Positions 8,617 to 17,539 of a DNA stretch of 64,000 nucleotides are shown here, piece after piece; within the stretch, counting starts at the first letter, position 1; the number at the start of each line of letters is the position of its first letter. Position numbers and translations under genes: made by a program. The notes under the pieces were generated by a model. The model searched no databases. It worked only from the letters and a program-made list of their open reading frames with translations, and was not told the origin of the DNA. This stretch comes from Mesorhizobium sp. M2E.F.Ca.ET.219.01.1.1 (GTDB lineage: Bacteria; Pseudomonadota; Alphaproteobacteria; Rhizobiales; Rhizobiaceae): contig NZ_SADT02000008.1 of NCBI RefSeq assembly GCF_004016445.2, positions 291,257-355,256 on the forward strand, given 5' to 3'.

Positions 8617-9933
8617 ATGCAGGAAATTTTGCCGCAGTTCGCGGGAGCAGGGTCGTCTTTAACGGTGGTGCAGGACGAACTGAACTCGCTGAAGGCCGGC
8701 TACCCGATGGTGTGGCAGAATGGTCGTTGGCGGCCCTTTGTAGAAGCGGTCACGCACGCTTCGATTACGGCGACGGATTTGGAGGCCGCCGCAGCATCCT
8801 GGAAAAGCTACCGGGCGGTGCTTGCGGCTCTATTCCCTGGAGAAGTCCCGGAGTCGGGCGTAGTCGACTCGGAACTTGCGGACATCAGCTCAATTGCGGG
8901 CCGGAAAAACACCTTTCTCAAAGCGGATCATGACTTGGCGATAGGTTCGTCTATTAAGGCGCGTGGGGGTGTGTTCGAAGTATTGCAGCACGCCGACGAT
9001 CGTGCAGCCATAGATGGCATTCCGTTTGACCCCGCAACGCCCGACTGGGCGCTGCTGCGTTCAAATCTTCGGACGCGAAGAATTGTCGTTGGAAGCACGG
9101 GCAACCTTGCCTACAGCGTGGCGCGCACGGCGCAAGCGTTGGGTTTTCAAGCCGAAGTCCACATTTCCGTAGACGCCACACCTTTCAAGAAGGGTAGGCT
9201 CCTCGAGCTGGGTGTCGAAGTAGTCGAGCATAGCGGCGACTATAGGCAGGCGGTAGCGGCCGCCCGGAAGTCGGCGGCGCATGACGACGCGGCCTATCTG
9301 ATTGACGACGAGAGTTCCTCGCGCCTGTTTCTAGGCTATTCGTACGGCGCGCGGCTTCTCGCCGACCAATTGGCGTCGCGCGGGATCAGCATCGACGAAA
9401 CCCGTCCCCTCGTGGTTTATCTGCCGTGTGGCGTAGGCGGCGCTCCGGGCGGATTGACGTTCGGGCTCAAGGCGATTTTCGGGGACAACTGCGCTTGCGT
9501 TTTTGTAGAGCCCACTCAGTCGCCATGTTTTCTTGTCCAGTTGATGTCGGGCAAAAATAACCCGACCTCTGTCTACGATATCGGGCTCAACAACAAGACC
9601 ATCGCAGACGGCTTGGCGGTGCCTTCGGCGTCGCTCTTCGCGGTCGCTCAGGTCGCTGAGATGGTCGAAGCCTGCGTCACTGTCGCAGACGTCGATATGC
9701 TGGAACTTTCGGCCAAGCTCGGCAAGCACGGATACCCGGTCGAGCCATCGGCAGCGTCAGCGCTCGGCGCGTTGGAGCCCTTTACCCAAGCCTGTGGCGA
9801 GCATTTGGACGAACGGAAAAGGCGCTTCGCCAGCGCTAGTTCCACTCATGTCGTCTGGAGCACGGGCAAGAGCACTCCGGATACCCTCAAGCTTCTATCG
9901 CAGGTCGCAAATCAGAATAGAGTCGGAGCATAG
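8617..9933 (+). CDS. dsdA: D-serine ammonia-lyase (DsdA-type, PLP-dependent)
   Basis: A fold-type II pyridoxal-phosphate enzyme of 438 residues, the usual length for DsdA, which converts D-serine to pyruvate and ammonia. The PLP lysine lies in IGSSIKARGGVFEVLQHA near residue 115. Other DsdA-like blocks are VGSTGNLAYSVARTAQALGF, the DDESSSRLFLGYS segment, the glycine-rich phosphate loop PCGVGGAPGGLTFGLK, and EPTQSPCFLVQLMSGK. ATG 8617 follows GAGGAA; upstream in-frame codons lack a Shine-Dalgarno. The usual DsdC regulator and DsdX permease are absent, and the gene sits inside a catabolic cluster, 5 bases before an acyl-CoA synthetase. It could therefore act on another beta-hydroxy D-amino acid. 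Confidence 0.85.
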   Translation: MQEILPQFAGAGSSLTVVQDELNSLKAGYPMVWQNGRWRPFVEAVTHASITATDLEAAAASWKSYRAVLAALFPGEVPESGVVDSELADISSIAGRKNTFLKADHDLAIGSSIKARGGVFEVLQHADDRAAIDGIPFDPATPDWALLRSNLRTRRIVVGSTGNLAYSVARTAQALGFQAEVHISVDATPFKKGRLLELGVEVVEHSGDYRQAVAAARKSAAHDDAAYLIDDESSSRLFLGYSYGARLLADQLASRGISIDETRPLVVYLPCGVGGAPGGLTFGLKAIFGDNCACVFVEPTQSPCFLVQLMSGKNNPTSVYDIGLNNKTIADGLAVPSASLFAVAQVAEMVEACVTVADVDMLELSAKLGKHGYPVEPSAASALGALEPFTQACGEHLDERKRRFASASSTHVVWSTGKSTPDTLKLLSQVANQNRVGA

Positions 9934-9938
9934 AAGTT

Positions 9939-11564
9939 ATGACCCCGCGCGAGGAAATCGAGCTTATTGAAAATGGTCGGCGAGTTATCGAAGCCGGAAC
10001 CCTCGCGGCCAGTCTGAGCGAACTGCTCAGGCTTAATGCCGACAGGTATCCTCAGCAGACGGCGTTAAGGGAGATCGACGGGCAGGGGAGGGTCCTTACG
10101 TATCGTGGTCTCAACGGCCTCGTCTGGCGGGTAGTGGCGTTGCTCTCCTCGCTCGGAGTTAAGAGAGGCACGCATGTTGCCATCGCGTTGTCGAACTGCG
10201 TCGAAATCATTGCTATCTGGATCGCCCTCTCCCGTATCGGGGCGGTTGCGGTCGGCGTCAATCCAAGCCTGACTGAAAAAGAGCTCGAGTACATCCTGGA
10301 TACGTCGGACTCGGAATTCCTCGTCCTTGATGAAGGGCGGCGGGATTGGGTGTCCGATTGGAAGCGCTTTCTACTCCCCTCGGAGCGGATAATAGTGGTC
10401 GGGACCGGGGCCGGGCAGGAGGTCGGCCGATCCTTCAACGCCGACCTAGCTGGGCAGGGGTACCGAGAAACTCCGGTCGCAAGCCCCGATATCGATGCGC
10501 CGGCGAGCATTCTCTACACCTCAGGTTCAAGCGGTCGCCCCAAGCCCGCGCTCTTGCCGCATCGTTGGCACACCATGATGGGACACGTGCGTTCTCTGCA
10601 AGGCCCCCGAGTTACAAACGTTCTGATCGAAAATCCCATCTATTACATGGGCGGGCAATGGCGACTGGCAATGGCCCTGACACAAGCCGCCACAGTGCTG
10701 GTGGCCAGCAAGCCTACGCTCAATCATTTTGCAGAACGAGTTGCTGGTTACGAAGTCGAGTTTTCCTCCCTGTCAAACTTGATCGCCAAACGACCGGACT
10801 TCTCACTCGATGTCCAGTCTCGGTTGAAATGGATGGCGTGCTGCGCCCTTCCCAAAGAGTTGCATGCGGAAGCCGAGAGAAAAATCCGAGCCCCAATCCG
10901 CGAAATCTACGGCTCGACGGAGATGGGTTCGACGATCGTGATGCCGACGCAGGCGACAACCATGGTTGGATCCGGCTCAGTTGGCCTTCCCGCAGCCTTT
11001 CGGTCCTGCCGTATCGTGGACGCGCTTGGCAACGAAGTTTCGCGGGGAAGTGTCGGCGAGCTACAAGTTCGAGGGTCGGGAATGCTGACGGGCTATTACA
11101 AATTGCCTGAGGCCTCCGCCGATGCCTTCGACATGGGATGGTTCAAGACCGGCGATCTGTTCCGTCAAGACAGTGACGGTTACTACTTCTGGGTTGCCCG
11201 TGCCAAAGACGTCATCAGGCGAAGCAATGAAAACATCTCGGCGACCGAGTTGGAGGAGGAAGTCGGTAAACTCGCCGGCATACTGGAGGTCGCGGCACTT
11301 CCCGTGCCCGATGATTACCGTGGGGAAGAGGTAAAACTATACATCCGCCTACAGCCCGGGTTTTCGAACAGCGAGGTATCGCCAAAAGCGATCCTTGAGC
11401 ACTGCCGCAGTCGACTGGCTACTTATAAGCTGCCGAGATACATCGAGTACGTCGACGAGTTTCCGCTCACTGTCTCCCTCAAGATTTCGAAGCCCGACCT
11501 GAAAAAGGCAAAACCCGATCTGCGAGTGGGCAGTTTCGATCTGGCTGAGAACCTGTGGCGATGA
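9939..11564 (+). CDS. AMP-dependent acyl-CoA synthetase/ligase (class I adenylate-forming)
   Basis: A 541-residue adenylate-forming enzyme that activates a carboxylate with ATP and transfers it to CoA. The phosphate-binding loop LYTSGSSGRPKPALLPHR is near residue 190, slightly divergent from the usual TSGTTGxPKG. The IYGSTEMGS motif is near 325, the ARAKDVIRRSNENIS hinge near 430, and the C-terminal LKISKPDLKK carries the likely catalytic lysine near 520. It starts five bases after dsdA and overlaps the following thioesterase gene by 4 bases (ATGA). With the thioesterase and enoyl-CoA hydratase it points to a CoA-bound stage of the pathway. Acyl specificity is unknown. Confidence 0.9.
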   Translation: MTPREEIELIENGRRVIEAGTLAASLSELLRLNADRYPQQTALREIDGQGRVLTYRGLNGLVWRVVALLSSLGVKRGTHVAIALSNCVEIIAIWIALSRIGAVAVGVNPSLTEKELEYILDTSDSEFLVLDEGRRDWVSDWKRFLLPSERIIVVGTGAGQEVGRSFNADLAGQGYRETPVASPDIDAPASILYTSGSSGRPKPALLPHRWHTMMGHVRSLQGPRVTNVLIENPIYYMGGQWRLAMALTQAATVLVASKPTLNHFAERVAGYEVEFSSLSNLIAKRPDFSLDVQSRLKWMACCALPKELHAEAERKIRAPIREIYGSTEMGSTIVMPTQATTMVGSGSVGLPAAFRSCRIVDALGNEVSRGSVGELQVRGSGMLTGYYKLPEASADAFDMGWFKTGDLFRQDSDGYYFWVARAKDVIRRSNENISATELEEEVGKLAGILEVAALPVPDDYRGEEVKLYIRLQPGFSNSEVSPKAILEHCRSRLATYKLPRYIEYVDEFPLTVSLKISKPDLKKAKPDLRVGSFDLAENLWR

Positions 11565-12025
11565 CAATGCCCCCAAGGCCAGACACACGAGGGCTCATCG
11601 AACGAATAGGTGCGAGCGATCGCCATGAATTCGGGGACTTCTTCATTTCAAGGCTTCTCGGGCTAAGGATCGAATACCCAACCGAGGGATGCGACGTCAC
11701 GTTCGAAGTAGTGCCGGAGCTAACCAATCCCGTGGGCACTCTCCACGGAGGAATTATGGCAACGGCGATCGACGTATCCATGGGCCATCTTCTCTTCAAA
11801 ACCCACGCGTCTCCGGCGGCCACTCTCGAAATGAAGATTCAGTATCTAGCCCCGGCGTTAGTGGGCGAGATGGTGGTATGTCGGGCGTCATTTCTCAGGG
11901 CAGGCAAGTCGATCAATTACGTCAGATCGGAGGCGCGCAACGCCTCCACGGAGGCACTCTACGCCTTTGCAACCGCGACATGGAAGGCAACAAAACCGTC
12001 AGGCAATGAGGGAAGACAGTCATGA
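11561..12025 (+). CDS. PaaI-like hotdog-fold thioesterase
   Basis: A 154-residue single-domain hotdog protein of the PaaI type, expected to hydrolyse an acyl- or aryl-CoA thioester. The family motif NPVGTLHGGIMATAIDVSMG lies near residues 59-78, with the glycine pair and the Asp of the AID segment in the expected places. The ATG at 11561 overlaps the stop of the acyl-CoA synthetase; a GTG six bases earlier is also in frame. The stop overlaps the ATG of the flavin reductase. Such enzymes often release CoA from dead-end intermediates of aromatic or fatty acid catabolism. Confidence 0.85.
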   Translation: MTMPPRPDTRGLIERIGASDRHEFGDFFISRLLGLRIEYPTEGCDVTFEVVPELTNPVGTLHGGIMATAIDVSMGHLLFKTHASPAATLEMKIQYLAPALVGEMVVCRASFLRAGKSINYVRSEARNASTEALYAFATATWKATKPSGNEGRQS

Positions 12026-12561
12026 ATGCATGCCCTTCGAATGCACATCCGCTAACAGGATCGTCAAATCTCATGAACAACCCGGAAGTTGCGCGTGACG
12101 TTTTCCGTTCGATCGCCGGGCATTGGCCGAGTGGCGTCGCAGTGATTACGAGTGTCAGTGAATCGGATGAGCCGGTGGGGCTGACGATGAGCGCCGTCAT
12201 GTCGCTTTCGGTTGAGCCGCTTCAGTTTCTTATCAGCGTCGACAACAAATCGAACACGCTGCCTTCGATCATTTCCAGCGGCCGCTTTTGCATCAATTTC
12301 ATGGCGCAAGGTCAGGAAGCTATCGCGATGCGTTTTGCCAGCAAGAAGGGCGAGAAGTTCGAGGGCCTTGCCTCAAGGCGGCTCGAGAGCGGATCAATCT
12401 TGATTGAGGGCGTCCTCGCTTATGCCGATTGCGAGGTGGGCGCGGTCTACGACGGAGGTGATCATCGTATTCTGGTCGGGAGGGTGAAAGACATGGCGCT
12501 GCTTGGAAGTGTGCCGCTGGCATACTTCGCAGGAAAATTTCGAAGGGTAACGGATGCCTGA
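12022..12561 (+). CDS. Flavin reductase (FMN-binding split-barrel), oxygenase partner
   Basis: A 179-residue flavin reductase-like domain protein of the HpaC/DszD group, which uses NAD(P)H to reduce FMN or FAD for a separate monooxygenase. Characteristic segments are WPSGVAVITS near residue 35, PVGLTMSAVMSLSVEPLQFLISV near 50-75, and the sequence around GGDHRILVGRV near 145-155. It starts inside the thioesterase stop codon; a second in-frame ATG 17 codons later also fits where similarity begins. The luciferase-like monooxygenase in the same cluster is the obvious recipient of its reduced flavin; that pairing is inferred from gene context. Confidence 0.88.
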   Translation: MNACPSNAHPLTGSSNLMNNPEVARDVFRSIAGHWPSGVAVITSVSESDEPVGLTMSAVMSLSVEPLQFLISVDNKSNTLPSIISSGRFCINFMAQGQEAIAMRFASKKGEKFEGLASRRLESGSILIEGVLAYADCEVGAVYDGGDHRILVGRVKDMALLGSVPLAYFAGKFRRVTDA

Positions 12562-13393
12562 GAGTCAGGATCTCACCTGGGATTGCCATGTCCATGTCTT
12601 TGGCGACCCGCGGCAATTTCCCTTCGACCCCTCAAGGACATATACGCCGGGGCTGGCGGACGCAGATGCCCTCAAGAGTTTCAGGCTACGCCACGGCATC
12701 GACCGTACAGTAATTGTCCAGCCGAGTGTGTACGGCAACGACAACAGCTGCCTGATAGATGCGCTCCAGCGTTTCGACGGAAGCGCGCGGGGAATTGTGT
12801 CGCTCAATCCGGAGACGAACATCTCCACCCTTCGCGATTACCACTCCGCGGGCGTTCGAGGTGTGCGTCTCAACCTTGAAACAACTGCGCTCAGAGACCA
12901 TCCCGCGCTAGCGCGTAAAAGGCTGCAGGATGCTGCCAGGCAGATCGACGGGTTGGGGTGGCACATACAGATATACACCAACCTCGCAGTGATAGCCGCT
13001 GTTGGCAAAGTAGTCGCCAGTCTGCCGGTGCCAGTTGTCGTCGATCATTTTGGCCTTGCCCGAGCCGAATACGGTCTCGATCAACGGGGCTTCGCCGAGC
13101 TTACCGACATGGTCAGCCGTGGCTCCTATGTGAAGCTGTCGCTCGCGGATCGGCTGGCCAAGTCTCCAGATGAGATGATCCCTTTTGCAAAGCGACTCAT
13201 CGATGCCAATCCAGAAAGGGTGCTTTGGGGATCGGACTGGCCGCACTCCAGGCGGGGAGCCCGTGTAGACGAACCAGCGCCGTTCGGAGCCGTCGACGAT
13301 GCGCTTTCAATGCGGCTGGTCCGAGATTGGTGTGAGACCGAAGAGCGACTCAGGCTGACGATGAGTACCAACCCGGCCCGTCTTTTTGCGTAA
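12554..13393 (+). CDS. Amidohydrolase-2 family hydrolase (PDC-lactonase-like)
   Basis: A 279-residue metal-dependent TIM-barrel hydrolase of the amidohydrolase-2 family, similar in layout to 2-pyrone-4,6-dicarboxylate lactonase. The N-terminal metal motif appears as WDCHVHVFGDP near residue 9. The barrel continues through RGIVSLNPE, GVRGVRLNLE, VVVDHFGLA and ends with the WGSDWPH active-site aspartate segment near residue 225. It overlaps the flavin reductase by 8 bases, so it is part of the same transcript. Lactone, amide or decarboxylation chemistry are all possible in this family. Confidence 0.85.
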   Translation: MPESQDLTWDCHVHVFGDPRQFPFDPSRTYTPGLADADALKSFRLRHGIDRTVIVQPSVYGNDNSCLIDALQRFDGSARGIVSLNPETNISTLRDYHSAGVRGVRLNLETTALRDHPALARKRLQDAARQIDGLGWHIQIYTNLAVIAAVGKVVASLPVPVVVDHFGLARAEYGLDQRGFAELTDMVSRGSYVKLSLADRLAKSPDEMIPFAKRLIDANPERVLWGSDWPHSRRGARVDEPAPFGAVDDALSMRLVRDWCETEERLRLTMSTNPARLFA

Positions 13394-13431
13394 AGGCGAA
13401 GCCATGCCAACTTTCGAAGATATCCAGTGTC

Positions 13432-14397
13432 ATGATAAATTTCGTCTTCGTTCCACCTCAGTCAGATGTGTCGCGAGCTTTCGGAGCGCAGTTGCGGCGT
13501 GACGTCGAGGGTATGGTCGTTCATGTCCCCGAGACAGAAGCGGAAGCGATCGCGTACCTGGCGGATGCTGACGCAGCTTTTGGAGCGCTCTCTCCGGAAC
13601 TGCTTCAACATGCCCGGAAACTGCGCTGGCTTCACTCCCGGCAGATCGCTCCGCCGCCTGGCTATTTCCACGAGGCTCTCATAGAGCATCCGGTGATCGT
13701 AACCAACACGCGGGAAGTCTATAATGACCATATTGGCGCGCACATCCTGGCTTTCGTTCTCTCGCTTTCGCGGGATCTGCCTTACTATCACACTGAGCAA
13801 CTGAAGGGTCGATGGGCTCCCAAGCCTTTGAATAGCGGGGTCGTGTTCCTTCCGGAAGCGACGGCCCTCATCGTTGGCGTGGGCGGCATCGGGGCAGAAG
13901 CTGGACGCATGCTTTCGGCTTTCGGCACGCGAATTGTCGGGATCGATGCACGACGCACCTCGGTGCCGCCTGGCTTTGCCGAAATTCACGGCGTCGAAGC
14001 TTTGAATGATTTGCTTCCGTCTGCGGATTTCGTGATCCTTACTGTACCTCATACTCCGCATACCGAAGGCATGATGAACCTCGATCGGTTTCGACGTATG
14101 AAAACGTCGGGCTTTTTCATCAATATCGGCAGGGGGTTGACCACCCGACTTGACGATCTGGTCGTCGCGCTCGAGGAGGGAAGCCTGGCAGGAGCGGCGC
14201 TTGACGTGTTCGATCAGGAGCCACTTCCGGAAGGCCATGCGCTTTGGGGCATACCAAACGTGCTGATCACGCCTCACATGGCAGGGTTCGGCCCGTATCT
14301 TGAGAAGCGTCGGTACACAATACTGCGTGACAACTGCTTGGCCTTTGTCCAGGGCAGGCCCCTCGCAAACATCGTTCAGAAGCAGTCCTGGTTCTGA
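13432..14397 (+). CDS. D-2-hydroxyacid dehydrogenase (NAD(P)-dependent)
   Basis: A 321-residue member of the D-isomer 2-hydroxyacid dehydrogenase family, reducing a 2-oxoacid or oxidising the D-2-hydroxyacid. The Rossmann motif is VGVGGIGAEAGRMLSAFG near residue 145. The catalytic Arg lies in INIGRGLTTRLDDLV near 227-241, the Glu in DVFDQEPLPEGHALW near 260-274, and the His in NVLITPHMAGFG near 279-290. It begins 38 bases after the amidohydrolase and is the last gene of the + strand cluster. Pyruvate from the upstream lyase would be a conceivable 2-oxoacid, but this is only inference. Confidence 0.88.
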   Translation: MINFVFVPPQSDVSRAFGAQLRRDVEGMVVHVPETEAEAIAYLADADAAFGALSPELLQHARKLRWLHSRQIAPPPGYFHEALIEHPVIVTNTREVYNDHIGAHILAFVLSLSRDLPYYHTEQLKGRWAPKPLNSGVVFLPEATALIVGVGGIGAEAGRMLSAFGTRIVGIDARRTSVPPGFAEIHGVEALNDLLPSADFVILTVPHTPHTEGMMNLDRFRRMKTSGFFINIGRGLTTRLDDLVVALEEGSLAGAALDVFDQEPLPEGHALWGIPNVLITPHMAGFGPYLEKRRYTILRDNCLAFVQGRPLANIVQKQSWF

Positions 14398-14423
14398 TTG
14401 AAGAAATCCCATGCCGGGTGGCG

Positions 14424-14443
14424 GTGAACAAGAAAGTGTTCAC
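14424..14443. repeat. Inverted repeat between convergent genes
   Basis: GTGAACA (14424-14430) and TGTTCAC (14437-14443) form a perfect 7-base inverted repeat around six bases. It lies in the 156-base gap between the convergent dehydrogenase and MFS genes. No T-run follows on either strand, so an operator or a weak bidirectional terminator are both possible. The rest of the gap shows nothing else. Confidence 0.35.
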
Positions 14444-14553
14444 GTAAAGACGTCAAGCGCAAGCGTCTGTAATCATTCGACAGCGATCCTCATCATTGGA
14501 TGAAAAGTGACAGCGACCGAAACAGCTTACCTTTCTTAGAGTCAAATCCGCAT

Positions 14554-15723
14554 TCAGAATCGGTTGGCGACACGAATTGAAGCGGCTCCAGCTAACGCAA
14601 ACATAGCTGCCAGCAGAAGGTAGATGTTGGCCAGGGAGGTTGCCTCGGCCAATGTCCCGAAGCTGGGCGCCGCGGCCAGTGCAATTGCATACCCGGTCGC
14701 GAACACGACCACGATGCCTGATGCGTCGCCGCGCCGTCCTGCCATGCTCAGCAATGTGGGGAAGATGTTGGCCACCCCGATGCCGAGCAAGACAAAGCCG
14801 GATAGCGCCATTGCCGCGAGGTTGGCAAAGGCGACGATCGCAAGGCCGATGATTGCTAGGGATACCGAGATCGCGAGAAGTTGCTTTTCCCCAACCGAGG
14901 TCCTTACGCGATCGCCAGCCAGCCGGCAGATTGCCATCGAACTTGCAAATGCGCCGTAGCCAAGCCCCGAGTAGCCGAGATCGAGCGCAAAATTGCCAGT
15001 GAGGTAAAGAGGGCTCCAGTCACGGACCGCTGCGTCTGTCGACATACAGACGCCAGCAAGCAGGCCCGCGACAATGAGCAACCACTTGGCACTGAGTGGC
15101 CGGGCTGCCGTTCCCTCCTGACGTGGTCCTGCGGCAAGTAGCTTGCCCTGGTTCATCGCAAAAAGCACCGAGAGCAACAAAGCGGCAATCAGGGCGCCGA
15201 AGGAGCTTCCTGCGTTCTTGACAAGCAGGCCTCCCAAAACCGCTCCAGTAAGGCCGCCGAGGCTCCACATGGCATGGAATGAGGACATAAGGGCTTTTTC
15301 GGAGGAGCGCTCAGCCTCGACGGCCTGCGCGTTCATGGCGACGTCCATGGAATTGCCCGCAAGTCCGAGGACCAGCAAGACGAGGGCGAATACCAAAGGG
15401 ACATGTGTGAATGTGGCCAGGACGACCGTCGTCAGGAGGAGCGGGCTTGCGACGCGAACCACTTGTCTGCTGCCAAAACGCGCAATCAAGGACCGACTGG
15501 CCAGCATTGCAAAAAGCGAACCGACGACAATCATGAACAGAGACCAGCCGAATTCACTATCGGATATCGAAAGGCGCACCCTGATCGCCGGTATGAGCGA
15601 AGACCATGTGCCGAAAGCGCTGCCGTGTACGAAAAAAGTGGAGAAGATCGCCGTGCGGATCTTGCGGGCCTCTGTAGACGTGACGGCAGGCTGCCCCGCG
15701 GAGCGCTTCGGACTTCCGAACAA
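14554..15723 (-). CDS. MFS transporter, YbjJ-like
   Basis: A 389-residue major facilitator superfamily protein with about 12 hydrophobic segments. The YbjJ-like block GNSMDVAMNAQAVEAER is followed by SSFHAMWSLGGLTGAVLGG near residues 125-165, with DWSPLYL near 235. The protein most likely exports or imports a small solute; substrates of this group are poorly known. The start is TTG at 15723, preceded by CCGGAG at usual spacing; the first 25 residues are hydrophilic. It converges on the region A cluster and has a paralogue at 28194-29375 with the same motifs. Confidence 0.85.
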   Translation of the reverse strand: MFGSPKRSAGQPAVTSTEARKIRTAIFSTFFVHGSAFGTWSSLIPAIRVRLSISDSEFGWSLFMIVVGSLFAMLASRSLIARFGSRQVVRVASPLLLTTVVLATFTHVPLVFALVLLVLGLAGNSMDVAMNAQAVEAERSSEKALMSSFHAMWSLGGLTGAVLGGLLVKNAGSSFGALIAALLLSVLFAMNQGKLLAAGPRQEGTAARPLSAKWLLIVAGLLAGVCMSTDAAVRDWSPLYLTGNFALDLGYSGLGYGAFASSMAICRLAGDRVRTSVGEKQLLAISVSLAIIGLAIVAFANLAAMALSGFVLLGIGVANIFPTLLSMAGRRGDASGIVVVFATGYAIALAAAPSFGTLAEATSLANIYLLLAAMFALAGAASIRVANRF

Positions 15724-16014
15724 GATTTGGTCTCCGGTGACGTGTCGCGCCTTTCGGCGACACCATCCGATCGGTTAGAATGGGCGTGATCGACCCTTCT
15801 TGGAACGGGTCTCGCTCGTGTGGACCTACCTTGGATAGAGCTAATTTGTAAAGGTTTTCAGAATTGCGCGAACCGAAATGAAGCTATCGATCCGTTAGGT
15901 GGTTTTCCAAGCGTCTGAATCGACTACGAGACAAATTGCTCGGCTTTCGCCGACGGCCGGTGGCATATCCCCGCTTTTTTAGAAACGCTGCAGTTGGTGC
16001 AACTGCCTTCGGAG

Positions 16015-16364
16015 CCTCGATGTCGATCTCGTTCTGTTTTGCGATGTGAACAGGACGCTGCTGACTCACGACTATAAGCTTCACCACCGCGTCGTGGCTG
16101 CGCTTGCTATGGCCCACGATGCGGGTCTGCGCATAGTGCTTGCCACAGCGCGCTCGCCTCGCGGCGTTCGGGGGGACGTCCAAGCAACTAGCCGCGGACA
16201 TGGTTGCCAAAACGCTTGGCGTGCCAGCCGAGCGCTGTGCCGCCGCAGGAGATGCGGCCAATGACTTGTCTCTTCTGCGTTGGGCAAAGGTGCGGCTGAC
16301 GGTCGCCAACGCAATCGCTCCAATTCGCGACATGGGGACACTTTTGTGGAGACACCTGCGATGA
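16015..16364 (+). pseudogene. HAD-superfamily (Cof-type) phosphatase remnant
   Basis: Two pieces of one HAD hydrolase lie in different frames. The first piece (about 16015-16175) reads like motif I and following helix: VLFCDVNRTLLTHDYKL then AGLRIVLATARSPRGV. The second (about 16160-16364) reads the C-terminal part: SKQLAADMVAKTLGVP then CAAAGDAANDLSLLRWA with the motif IV GD..ND. The cap domain between is missing, no good start exists, and the frame changes at the joint. It is therefore a deletion remnant. It lies in the 882-base gap between the MFS and MTAP-like genes. The flanks, 15724-16014 and 16365-16605, show no gene. Confidence 0.7.
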
Positions 16365-16605
16365 GGGCGGCTTGGCGGAGGCCATCGAATGGCTATTGCA
16401 GTAGAGGAGAGATTGGCACCGAAGTCGATTATCGTTCGCTCTCGCGCTGGTTCCATTAACGCAGCACCCACTCATTACAGAAAACCCAGTGCATGAAAGG
16501 AAACCAGGCCCTGCATCCAGACGGCAATCTGGCTCAGTTGCTCTGAAGCTGCTCGGCTTGAGACCACCGGGCCTTGGAGGACGGCTCCAAAGGGTTAAGC
16601 GCTCG

Positions 16606-17526
16606 CTAGAAGCGGCTGGAGCGTTCTTCTGGCTGAGGCGACTTCAGACCCTGGCATGAGCATTCCGGGTAAGCCGGCAGTCTGGCGGCGGTCTCCAAAG
16701 CGATCCGCGAGGCCTTCATGGAGAGGGTAGGCAGAACGTCCTCCTGCAGGAGTTTTTGACGGTTTCGATCCATGTAGTCGTTGAACCCAGCCGTGACGAA
16801 TGCACAAGGTACGAAACAAGCGCCGATTTCGCGCGACAGGGTGGCCTCGGGGGCGATCGAGTGGTTGAGTACGTCTGCCCCCATGCTGCGAAACGCCAGG
16901 GCTTCGGCCGGGCTTGTCAGTCGCGGCCCGTAGCAGTGGGCAGCCACCAATTGCTGTTCGATGCCATGAACGCGGCATTCGGGCGGCCAATGACGGCGGG
17001 CGGTCTCGACCAGAACCGCCGCGCATCTTGGGCAAACGATCTGCTTGCCCGAGCAGTCGAAGGTTTGACGACCGGGCAGCAGTGAAAACGGCGTTTGCGT
17101 GAGTTCGATGATATCGGCGTTGATCACCATATCACCGGGCTGGATCGCTTTGTTCACCGCGCCGATGGTCGAGCACGCCAGGACCTGACGCACACCCGCG
17201 GCCATCAATACCCAAAAGGCGCGACGGTGGCAGGAATGGTCGATATGGCTCCGCGGATTGCCATGCGAATACATGCACAAGGCGCGTTTCGGCTTGCCTT
17301 CGGCGGTGATGGAGGCGTCGAACTCGAGCAGCTTCCAGTTGTCGGTGCGGCCAAAGGGCGTTTCAAAGCTGATATCCCTTTCTAGGGTCCGAACGCCCTC
17401 GACGCCGATATCTTCCGGAAAGGCCAGCCCCCAGTTTGCCGATCCCGTGATAATCCCCAGCCCTACCTGGGGTATATCCATTACTCGATCCGCCTGGTCA
17501 TCGGCGGCCTGAAGGTCAGCAGTCAT
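16606..17526 (-). CDS. S-methyl-5'-thioadenosine phosphorylase-like (PNP/MTAP family) protein
   Basis: A 306-residue member of the nucleoside phosphorylase/MTAP family, which cleaves a purine nucleoside or thionucleoside with phosphate. The best block is GVRQVLACSTIGAVNKAIQP followed by GDMVINADIIE near residues 110-140, the MTAP-like phosphate/nucleoside pocket. A GIITGSANWG loop lies near residue 24 and MYSHGNPRSHIDHS near 85-98 at the place of the family's RHG..H segment, but diverged. ATG 17526 lies 13 bases after the last permease gene of a Pot-type importer, so it closes that operon. The divergence leaves open related substrates such as methylthioinosine. Confidence 0.8.
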   Translation of the reverse strand: MTADLQAADDQADRVMDIPQVGLGIITGSANWGLAFPEDIGVEGVRTLERDISFETPFGRTDNWKLLEFDASITAEGKPKRALCMYSHGNPRSHIDHSCHRRAFWVLMAAGVRQVLACSTIGAVNKAIQPGDMVINADIIELTQTPFSLLPGRQTFDCSGKQIVCPRCAAVLVETARRHWPPECRVHGIEQQLVAAHCYGPRLTSPAEALAFRSMGADVLNHSIAPEATLSREIGACFVPCAFVTAGFNDYMDRNRQKLLQEDVLPTLSMKASRIALETAARLPAYPECSCQGLKSPQPEERSSRF

Positions 17527-17539
17527 ATTCGATTCTCGG

